DNA of 6,999 nucleotides from Gammaproteobacteria bacterium (lineage in GTDB: Bacteria > Pseudomonadota > Gammaproteobacteria > Granulosicoccales > Granulosicoccaceae). Positions 1-4,881 of the stretch are shown here, piece by piece. Made by a program: the position numbers and the translations under genes. A model generated the notes under the pieces. It was not told the DNA's origin. It saw only the letters and a list, made by a program, of their open reading frames with translations, and did not search any database. The stretch spans positions 1-6,999 of the forward strand of contig DOIU01000407.1 of the NCBI GenBank assembly GCA_003511825.1, written 5' to 3'. Each line of letters begins with the position of its first letter. Position 1 is the first letter of the stretch.

Positions 1-39
1 CTTTATCACCGTTCTCATTAGTTATGTGCAGCGGTCAGC
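1..39. other. Left edge, 39 bases after the permease stop
   Basis: This short stretch follows the permease stop codon on the minus strand. I see no hairpin with a T-run, so no terminator can be called. A minus-strand ATG at 18-16 opens a frame reading MRTVIK up to the window edge, but it has no Shine-Dalgarno sequence and only six codons are visible. Whether the exporter operon has a third gene cannot be decided from this window. Confidence 0.3.
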
Positions 40-1044
40 TCACCCCTGATCCCACCGGAACAACCAGGAGCCAAAGGTCAGGAAAACGACGGTAAAGACG
101 GACAGGTACAGCAAGTGATCAGCAATGGACAACAAGCTGGCACCATCCAGCATCACTGCGCGCGCACCCTCGGTGATGTGGGTCAACGGCAGCAGCAAAG
201 CCAGTTTCTGCAGCACAGGATGTGCACTGTCCATGCTGAACCAGACGCCCGATAACAGCATCATTGGCCAGCTCAAGACATTGAGCAACCCGTCAGCCAG
301 CTCCTCGCTGGCGGTGCGGGAGGCGATGATCAACCCCATACTGATCAGGCTCGTCGCCCCCAGGGCAAACAGCAGCAGCAAGGTCAGGTGGCTCCCGTTC
401 ATGGTGAGGTCAAGCGCCAAGCGCGCGCCCAGAAACACCACGGTCGTCAGGCCCAGTATCAACCACAATCGCGAGGCAATTTGGGCGGTCAAAAACTCGA
501 AGGCCGTGAGCGGCGTGGCTTTGAGGCGTTTGAGCACGCCGTTCTTGCGGTAGCGCACGATCACATACCCCACCCCAAACAAACAGGCGAACATCATGTT
601 CATGGACAAGATACCCGGAAGCACCCAGTCCACATAACGCAACTCGCGTCCACTCAAGGTTTGCTGGGTCAAGGCGTGTTCATCGCTGGCTTGCAGTATT
701 TTTTCCAGGATGTAGCCCGCGCCCGCCTGTTCATTCACGAAATAATGGCCGGCCTCAAAGTCAATTAGCATCGCTGTTTGATGGCGAGCGACCCGGGCTT
801 TCGCCTGCGCGAGATCATCCACGGCATAAAACTGCACGTAATCGGTCTCGAGAAAACCCGTTGCCGACGCTGGCAATGCCGGATAGACCGCAACTTTATA
901 CAGATCGCGCTCACCCTCGCTAAACACCAGTGTAAAAGCCACAATCAGCATGACCGGAAAAATCACGTTCCAAGACCAATACGCCTTGTCACGAAAAAAT
1001 TCGCGATTACGCGCCGCAAAGACCGCAAAAAAGTTCTTGAACAT
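40..1044 (-). CDS. ABC-2 type transporter permease
   Basis: This is the membrane subunit of an ABC exporter; with the ATPase encoded just upstream it would form an inner-membrane efflux complex. The 334-residue protein shows the ABC-2 layout. A short basic N-terminus is followed by TM1 (about 24-42), then a hydrophilic extracytoplasmic segment of about 100 residues (43-140), then five more hydrophobic segments (about 143-163, 186-208, 219-241, 253-271 and 308-329). The cytoplasmic stretch after TM2 reads KNGVLKRLKATPL (168-180), the conserved coupling region of this family. The start shares one base with the ATPase stop (TGATG), so translation is probably coupled; a GGGAG lies 11 bases upstream inside the ATPase gene. 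The large loop between TM1 and TM2 resembles the DrrB/LnrM/YhhJ-like group more than the compact YadH type. The substrate cannot be read from sequence; lipid, drug or polysaccharide export are all possible. Confidence 0.93.
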   Translation of the reverse strand: MFKNFFAVFAARNREFFRDKAYWSWNVIFPVMLIVAFTLVFSEGERDLYKVAVYPALPASATGFLETDYVQFYAVDDLAQAKARVARHQTAMLIDFEAGHYFVNEQAGAGYILEKILQASDEHALTQQTLSGRELRYVDWVLPGILSMNMMFACLFGVGYVIVRYRKNGVLKRLKATPLTAFEFLTAQIASRLWLILGLTTVVFLGARLALDLTMNGSHLTLLLLFALGATSLISMGLIIASRTASEELADGLLNVLSWPMMLLSGVWFSMDSAHPVLQKLALLLPLTHITEGARAVMLDGASLLSIADHLLYLSVFTVVFLTFGSWLFRWDQG

Positions 1045-1928
1045 CAGTGACGCAACTCCCTACCGGTTAACGCCAGGAACAAGTCCTCCAGCGTGCGTGG
1101 GCGAATCTGCAACCCTGCCAACGACACCTCGCTCGCCAGCAAGGTCTGCACGCTGTGGTTCACATCGTGGGAGGTGATTTCGACGGTGTCATCGCTCACC
1201 GTCGCGGCATCGAGTGTAGCCAGCACAGCCGTCGGCACATCTTTGCGCGGCAATTGTAAAATCACGTCATCAAAACGCGCATCCAGCAAATCCTTCGGGG
1301 CGCCTTGGGCGATAATGCAACCGCGACCCATGAAGACCAGCTCGTCACACAGTTGATAGGCTTCTTCCATGTAGTGCGTGGTCAACACCACGGTTTTGCC
1401 CTCACTTTTGATGGTCTCGACCAGGCTCCAGAAATTGCGCCGCGCCTGCGGGTCCAGACCCGTGGTCGGCTCGTCCAGAAACACCACGTCGGGCTCATTC
1501 ACCAGCGCAATGGCCAGCAGCAAGCGCTGGCGCTGACCGCCCGAGAGTTTACGTACATCCCGATCGAGGAAACTTTCCAGTGAACAGCTCGCGACCAGTT
1601 GATCAAAATCACGTGTCTGCGGGTAAAACCGTCCGAACATCCGCAACGCCTCGGCCACGGTCATAAAATCTTGCAAGGCCGTGGACTGAAACATAATCCC
1701 CGCCTCATTGCGAAACTGCTTCCCCAGCGGCTGCCCTTTGTAGAGGACGTCACCTCGCGTAGGCGTGCAGATGCCCTCAAGCATCTCCACAGTTGTGGTT
1801 TTACCCGCGCCGTTGGGCCCCAGCAGACCAAAACACAGGCCCTGCCCGATCTGAAAGCTCACGCCATCGACGGCTTTCACATCGGTACAGTGCTTGTACA
1901 ACTGCCGGACTTCCAGCAGAGTCGTCAT
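1044..1928 (-). CDS. ABC transporter ATP-binding protein (exporter type)
   Basis: This is the nucleotide-binding subunit that hydrolyses ATP to power the permease encoded downstream. All motifs of a working ABC ATPase are present in the 294 residues: Walker A GPNGAGKTT (37-45), Q-loop glutamine at about 81, signature LSGGQRQR (128-135), Walker B VVFLDEP (148-154) with the catalytic glutamate, D-loop GLDP (157-160) and switch histidine H185. The C-terminal extension of about 80 residues ends in RTLEDLFLALTGREL, the tail typical of the DrrA/NodI/CcmA-like drug and polysaccharide exporter ATPases. The chosen ATG gives the normal distance of about 36 residues to Walker A and has a weak GGGA about 9 bases upstream. 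It is the first gene of the operon and is read from the divergent region shared with the sirtuin gene. Family assignment is firm; substrate is unknown. Confidence 0.96.
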   Translation of the reverse strand: MTTLLEVRQLYKHCTDVKAVDGVSFQIGQGLCFGLLGPNGAGKTTTVEMLEGICTPTRGDVLYKGQPLGKQFRNEAGIMFQSTALQDFMTVAEALRMFGRFYPQTRDFDQLVASCSLESFLDRDVRKLSGGQRQRLLLAIALVNEPDVVFLDEPTTGLDPQARRNFWSLVETIKSEGKTVVLTTHYMEEAYQLCDELVFMGRGCIIAQGAPKDLLDARFDDVILQLPRKDVPTAVLATLDAATVSDDTVEITSHDVNHSVQTLLASEVSLAGLQIRPRTLEDLFLALTGRELRH

Positions 1929-1946
1929 GATGCAGTTCCCGAGATA

Positions 1947-1981
1947 AAAAGCGCATAGTAAAGCAAGCGCCTTGCGCTTTT
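1947..1981 (-). promoter_or_regulatory. Possible promoter with flanking inverted repeat for the ABC operon
   Basis: Read on the minus strand, TACTAT (1960-1955) matches four of six bases of a -10 box and would start transcription about 20 bases before the ATPase ATG; the -35 region is poor. The box sits between the arms of a perfect 8-base inverted repeat, AAAAGCGC (1947-1954) and GCGCTTTT (1974-1981). An inner AAGCGC (1965-1970) can pair with the same right arm across a 3-base loop, so the three arms compete. On the plus strand the small hairpin is followed by a T-rich stretch (1978-1992) and so looks like a weak terminator, but no plus-strand gene lies upstream. An operator around the -10 is the simpler reading; this is inference. 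Confidence 0.3.
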
Positions 1982-2004
1982 AAGTCTTTTTTGGGCGAGC
2001 AAAT

Positions 2005-2042
2005 CCAGTGATACTGGTACTCTGAACACCGAGTGATCAGAG
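2005..2042 (+). promoter_or_regulatory. Two adjacent palindromes upstream of the sirtuin gene
   Basis: Two dyads lie 58 to 95 bases before the sirtuin start: CCAGT-GAT-ACTGG (2005-2017) and CTCTGA (2020-2025) paired with TCAGAG (2037-2042) across 11 bases. A weak extended -10, TGG followed by TACTCT (2015-2023), lies across them, without a recognisable -35. The region must contain the sirtuin promoter because the gene upstream is divergent. The dyads are seen directly; their role as operators or promoter parts is a guess. Confidence 0.3.
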
Positions 2043-2099
2043 CACAAATGGCCTGAGAGCCACCGCAAGCGACGCAACTATCTTCACCACGGAGCCAGC

Positions 2100-2939
2100 A
2101 TGGGTGTAACCCCACAGATCGAGCAACTACACCGTTTTGTCACCCAACATCCGCGCGTGTTCGTACTCAGTGGCGCCGGCCTCAGCACGGATTCGGGCAT
2201 CCCGGATTACCGCGATGAGCAAGGCAATTGGAAGGTGTCGCAACCCATCCAAGGCCCTGCGTTTGTGCGCGATGCTTCCGTGCAAAAACGTTACTGGGCG
2301 CGCAGCGTGATCGGCTGGCGCAGCTTTGGCCAGGCCGCACCCAATCGCGGACACCGCGCCCTGGCTCGGCTGGAGGCACTGGGCATCATCGCCCATGTGG
2401 TCACGCAGAATGTCGACGGTCTGCATCAACGCGCCGGCAGCCGCGAGGTTACTGATCTTCACGGGCGCTTGGATCGCGTGATCTGTCTCGATTGCGAATA
2501 CACCCTGCCCCGACGTCTGCTGCAAGCCAAGCTCGAAGCCGCCAACCCGGCTTATCTGGACCTGCGCGGCCCACGCGCACCCGACGGAGACGCTCGGCTC
2601 GACCACGACGACTTCGAGGATTTCCGCCTGGTGCCCTGCCCCCGCTGCGGTGGGCCACTCAAACCCGATGTGGTGTTCTTTGGCGAGAACGTCCCCGCCA
2701 CGCGCGTCGAAAACGCCATGCAAGCGCTGGCGGACAGCGACGCCATGCTCGTGGTCGGCTCCTCCTTAATGGTGTACTCCGGTTTTCGCTTCTGCCGCGA
2801 GGCCCAGCGGCTGGGTTTGCCGATGGCGGCGATCAATCGCGGCAAGACCCGCGCGGATGATCTGTTCACACTGAAGGTCTCGGACAACTGCGCTACAACC
2901 CTCGACGCCCTGCTGACCCAGTGCGATACACGCGCCTAG
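2100..2939 (+). CDS. Sir2-family NAD-dependent protein deacylase, class II (SIRT4-type)
   Basis: This cytoplasmic enzyme removes acyl groups from protein lysines using NAD+, releasing nicotinamide and O-acyl-ADP-ribose. In its 279 residues the NAD-binding GAGLSTDSGIPDYR lies at 25-38, TQNVDGLH at 102-109, the catalytic histidine is H121 in LHG, and the zinc-binding cysteines are C129, C132, C180 and C183. GGPLKPDVVFFGEN (184-197), VVGSSL and INRGKTRAD complete the Rossmann fold. SGIPDYR with GNW shortly after it, and the long insert between the zinc cysteine pairs (133-179, with YLDLRGP), point to the class II sirtuins rather than CobB (class III). Class II members include human SIRT4, reported to have lipoamidase and other deacylase activities; the bacterial acyl preference is not known from sequence. 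The ATG is preceded by GGAG (2091-2094) at good spacing. The gene has no fused domain and no effector partner, so it is not a SIR2 phage-defence gene. Confidence 0.95.
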   Translation: MGVTPQIEQLHRFVTQHPRVFVLSGAGLSTDSGIPDYRDEQGNWKVSQPIQGPAFVRDASVQKRYWARSVIGWRSFGQAAPNRGHRALARLEALGIIAHVVTQNVDGLHQRAGSREVTDLHGRLDRVICLDCEYTLPRRLLQAKLEAANPAYLDLRGPRAPDGDARLDHDDFEDFRLVPCPRCGGPLKPDVVFFGENVPATRVENAMQALADSDAMLVVGSSLMVYSGFRFCREAQRLGLPMAAINRGKTRADDLFTLKVSDNCATTLDALLTQCDTRA

Positions 2940-2988
2940 CCAACGGTCATTGCCACACGCATCCGACTTCAATCACGCGCGCTCACCA

Positions 2989-3018
2989 TTGCACAAGACA
3001 GGCTGTGCACCCTATGAT
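2989..3018 (+). promoter_or_regulatory. Sigma-70-like promoter for the alkB-like gene
   Basis: TTGCAC (2989-2994) and TATGAT (3013-3018) are separated by 18 bases; each matches its consensus hexamer at four or five of six positions. Transcription would begin near A3025, giving a leader of only about 22 bases. This suggests that the dioxygenase gene and the reductase gene behind it are read independently of the sirtuin gene, which ends 49 bases before the -35. The match is good, but promoter calls by eye are never certain. Confidence 0.55.
2990..3009. promoter_or_regulatory. Operator-like dyad inside the alkB-like promoter
   Basis: A perfect 6-base inverted repeat, TGCACA (2990-2995) and TGTGCA (3004-3009) with an 8-base spacer, starts inside the -35 box and fills most of the gap before the -10. 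A protein bound here would block RNA polymerase, so a repressor site is the natural reading. It is not the gammaproteobacterial LexA box (CTGT-N8-ACAG), and I do not recognise the regulator. Confidence 0.4.
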
Positions 3019-3047
3019 GGCCGTAAACACGACCCGACACCCTGACT

Positions 3048-3701
3048 ATGCAGCACGACCTCTTTGCGACCGACGACACGCAACATTGGGCGCTGGCCGA
3101 TGATGGCTGGCTGACGTTGCACACCGCAGTGTTTGAGACGCACGAAGCGGATCAGCTGCTGATGACGCTCAAGGCCGAGCTGGACTGGCAACAAAGTCGC
3201 ATCCGCATCGCCGGGCGTGAACTGCCCATCCCGCGCCTAAATGCCTGGTATGGTGACGCTGACGCGGATTACGGGTATTCGGGCATCGCCCTCGCCCCGC
3301 TGCCATGGACACCCGAACTGACCACCGTCCGCCAAGCGGTGCAGCAACGTTGCGATCATGGGTTTAACAGCGTGCTCGCCAATCTCTACCGCGACGGCCA
3401 GGACAGTGTCGCCTGGCACGCCGACGATGAGAAAGCCCTGGGCCGCAATCCGGTCATCGCGTCCGTCAGCTTGGGCGGCACGCGACGCTTCCAACTCAAA
3501 CACCGTCGCGACAAAACGCTCTCGCGTATCGATCTCGACCTGCCGCACAACTCGCTGCTGGTGATGGGCGGTGCGCTCCAACACCATTGGGTTCACGCAG
3601 TGCCCAAAACGCGCAAACCCTGCGATGCGCGCATCAATCTCACCTTTCGGCGCATTATCACGCCAGCGCAGTCGACTGGAGAGACCACCCATTATCCCTA
3701 A
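3048..3701 (+). CDS. AlkB-family 2-oxoglutarate/Fe(II)-dependent dioxygenase (ALKBH2/3-type)
   Basis: This is a probable repair enzyme that oxidatively removes alkyl groups such as 1-methyladenine and 3-methylcytosine from nucleic acid, using 2-oxoglutarate, oxygen and iron. The 217 residues carry the full active site: iron ligands H124 and D126 in WHADDE, H183 in HWVHAVPK, and the 2-oxoglutarate arginines R195 and R201 in RINLTFR. The substrate-side motif PRLNAWYGD (62-70) followed by YGYSG (75-79), and NLYRDGQDSVAWHADDE, place it with human ALKBH2/3 and similar bacterial proteins rather than with the classic E. coli AlkB sequence. The start is fixed by an in-frame TAA at 3024-3026, yet no Shine-Dalgarno sequence precedes it, so initiation may be weak or depend on the very short leader. 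The next gene begins 33 bases downstream, probably on the same transcript. No ada gene is adjacent. Confidence 0.94.
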   Translation: MQHDLFATDDTQHWALADDGWLTLHTAVFETHEADQLLMTLKAELDWQQSRIRIAGRELPIPRLNAWYGDADADYGYSGIALAPLPWTPELTTVRQAVQQRCDHGFNSVLANLYRDGQDSVAWHADDEKALGRNPVIASVSLGGTRRFQLKHRRDKTLSRIDLDLPHNSLLVMGGALQHHWVHAVPKTRKPCDARINLTFRRIITPAQSTGETTHYP

Positions 3702-3717
3702 CAGCCCCCTAACCCCC
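3688..3717 (-). other. G-quadruplex motif on the minus strand
   Basis: The plus strand holds four C-runs at 3688-3690, 3696-3698, 3705-3709 and 3713-3717. Read on the minus strand these are G5, TTA, G5, CTGTTA, G3, ATAAT, G3, so loops are 3, 6 and 5 bases. That satisfies the usual four-runs-of-three, loops-of-one-to-seven rule, and it contains two GTTAGGG copies like vertebrate telomere repeats. It overlaps the stop codon of the dioxygenase gene (3699-3701) and ends five bases before the reductase's Shine-Dalgarno sequence. The G-rich strand is the template, so a fold would form in DNA; the mRNA here is C-rich. Confidence 0.55.
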
Positions 3718-3734
3718 AATCAGGAATCTTTCTC

Positions 3735-4457
3735 ATGACCTACGCAAACGCCCTTGTCACCGGTAACAGCAGCGGCCTGGGACTCGGCTTCACCCGGGTA
3801 CTGCTGGAGGCCGGCACCGAGGTCTACGGCCTGAGCCGCCGAGGTTGTCCCCTCGAACATACGCGCTTGCACGACCAGCGCGCGGATTTGTCTGAGCTGG
3901 CAGCGATACCCGACGCCGTCAATACGCTGCTCAGTGAGACAACGTCGCTCGATCTGGTGCTGCTGAACGCCGGCCTATTGGGAGATATCCAAGATCTTCA
4001 CACCACGCCGGTCAGTACGCTTGAGGATCTGATGCGGGTGAATGTCTGGGCCAATAAAGTGCTCCTTGATGCACTGATAGCGTGCAATATCCCCTGCAAA
4101 CAGATTGTGTTGATCTCGTCCGGTGCAGCCGTCAATGGCAATCGCGGTTGGGGCGGGTATTCACTGTCCAAGGCAACACTCAATATGCTGACCATGCTGT
4201 ATGCCCACGAAATGCCGGACAGCCACTTCTGCGCGCTGGCACCGGGCCTCGTGGACACCGCCATGCAAGACTATCTCTGTGACCCCTCGCGCATTGACGC
4301 AAAAACCTACACATCGCTGGCAAGACTGCGCGCCGCGCGCGGTACCGACGCCATGCCGGGACCTGATGACGCCGCCAAGACCATTATCAACAGCCTACCG
4401 CTGCTGCAGCGCGAAAACAGCGGCAGCTTTATCGACATTCGCACCTTCACGTCATAG
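3735..4457 (+). CDS. Short-chain dehydrogenase/reductase (SDR), classical type
   Basis: This is an NAD(P)-dependent oxidoreductase acting on an unknown alcohol or carbonyl substrate in the cytoplasm. The 240-residue length is normal for a classical SDR. Visible motifs are the dinucleotide-binding TGNSSGLG (9-16), NAG (78-80), and a complete catalytic tetrad N103, S129, Y142 and K146, the last two in YSLSK. Arginines R35 and R36 just after the second beta strand (GLSRR) suggest NADP(H) over NAD(H). The sequence resembles the sepiapterin reductase/benzil reductase-like group (compare YueD), but substrate cannot be assigned. AGGAA (3722-3726) sits 8 bases before the ATG. It lies 33 bases behind the AlkB-type gene with no terminator between, so co-transcription is likely; a shared pathway is not evident. 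Confidence 0.92.
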   Translation: MTYANALVTGNSSGLGLGFTRVLLEAGTEVYGLSRRGCPLEHTRLHDQRADLSELAAIPDAVNTLLSETTSLDLVLLNAGLLGDIQDLHTTPVSTLEDLMRVNVWANKVLLDALIACNIPCKQIVLISSGAAVNGNRGWGGYSLSKATLNMLTMLYAHEMPDSHFCALAPGLVDTAMQDYLCDPSRIDAKTYTSLARLRAARGTDAMPGPDDAAKTIINSLPLLQRENSGSFIDIRTFTS

Positions 4458-4526
4458 ATTCACGCCCACTGCGACTTGACGAGGGCTTGCATTAAACATC
4501 TTGCCCACTTTTGGCCCTTATTTTTG

Positions 4527-4554
4527 CTGCCTTGCATCATTACAAGGCAGTTTC
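4527..4554 (+). terminator. Hairpin, probable terminator of the alkB-like/SDR unit
   Basis: CTGCCTTG (4527-4534) and CAAGGCAG (4543-4550) form a perfect 8-base stem with an 8-base loop, followed by only TTT and then CG. It lies 70 bases past the reductase stop, where a transcript end would be expected. The short U-run makes it a weak intrinsic terminator; a 3'-end stabilising hairpin is an alternative. Confidence 0.45.
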
Positions 4555-4739
4555 GCCGTCTACATTCTGACAAAAAAAGTCACTTTCATGACTGGTATCT
4601 TTAGAGCATACGGTTCATGATGCTTCAGAAGGGTTTTGCAAATCGCAGCCCTGTACACGACTCTCTGTCATGAATCGTGCTTTGCTTAAACACACACAGA
4701 AAATGAAAACGGGTAGAAACCGGCAGGGTGAAATCAGAC

Positions 4740-4751
4740 TGCTACACTGAA
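4740..4751 (+). promoter_or_regulatory. Sigma-S-like extended -10 promoter of prkA
   Basis: GCTACACTGAA (4741-4751) matches the sigma-S -10 consensus KCTAYRCTTAA at ten of eleven positions, including the diagnostic C just before the hexamer. The preceding T4740 also makes it a TG-type extended -10. No -35 is recognisable at 16-18 bases upstream, which is usual for sigma-S promoters. Transcription would start near 4755, giving a leader of about 127 bases. E. coli yeaGH is known to depend on RpoS, so the context supports the call. Confidence 0.55.
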
Positions 4752-4776
4752 TAGAGATCTAGAACGAATAACGCAA

Positions 4777-4854
4777 ACCATTGTCCTACAGTGTAATGGT
4801 CAAACCTATCGGCTCGACCCGATTAACGACGTCCGTTTAGTGGTACGAAAACGG
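4777..4854 (+). promoter_or_regulatory. Structured prkA leader: three successive inverted repeats
   Basis: Three perfect small dyads follow one another between the predicted transcription start and the gene: ACCATT (4777-4782) with AATGGT (4795-4800), ATCGG (4808-4812) with CCGAT (4819-4823), and CCGTTT (4833-4838) with AAACGG (4849-4854). Loops are 12, 6 and 10 bases. The last ends 19 bases before the AGGTGA ribosome site. Each stem is short and could arise by chance, but three in tandem suggests a folded leader. No known riboswitch class is recognised. Confidence 0.35.
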
Positions 4855-4881
4855 TGTGACTTTGACAAAGGCAGGTGAAAA

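Larger units (their letters stand above)
4458..4881. other. Gene-free regulatory region between the SDR gene and prkA
   Basis: No coding frame with a ribosome site is visible on either strand in these 424 bases, which are more AT-rich than the flanking genes. From left to right it contains a strong hairpin (4527-4550), three copies of the palindrome TCATGA (4586-4591, 4615-4620, 4668-4673), small inverted repeats between 4605 and 4679, a sigma-S-like -10 (4740-4751), three more inverted repeats (4777-4854) and the prkA ribosome site. The length fits a promoter region with several inputs, as known for yeaG in E. coli. Confidence 0.6.

Noticed and set aside
1..18. Minus-strand ATG opening MRTVIK at the left edge
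   Set aside because: Only six codons are visible, there is no Shine-Dalgarno sequence, and any ATG could do this by chance.
1801..2115. Minus-strand 104-codon frame overlapping the ATPase start and crossing the divergent region
   Set aside because: It runs out of frame over the Walker A region of the ATPase gene and its product resembles no protein family; a chance frame.
2127..2723. Long minus-strand frame (198 codons) opposite the sirtuin gene
   Set aside because: It mirrors the strongly supported sirtuin coding sequence; long antisense frames are common in GC-rich genes.
2100..2939. SIR2-based phage-defence gene
   Set aside because: The protein is a compact single-domain class II sirtuin with full deacylase residues and no SLOG, TIR, STAND or Argonaute partner nearby.
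3237..3719. Minus-strand 160-codon frame opposite the AlkB-type gene
   Set aside because: It is a shadow of the dioxygenase gene with no recognisable motifs.
4512..4528. TGGCCC...TTTTTGC as a sigma-54 promoter
   Set aside because: The GG and GC are 11 bases apart instead of the required 10, and the site overlaps the terminator-like hairpin.
4703..4750. A 15-residue frame (MKTGRN...) upstream of prkA
   Set aside because: No ribosome site, and its end runs through the predicted sigma-S -10, so it would not be on the prkA message.
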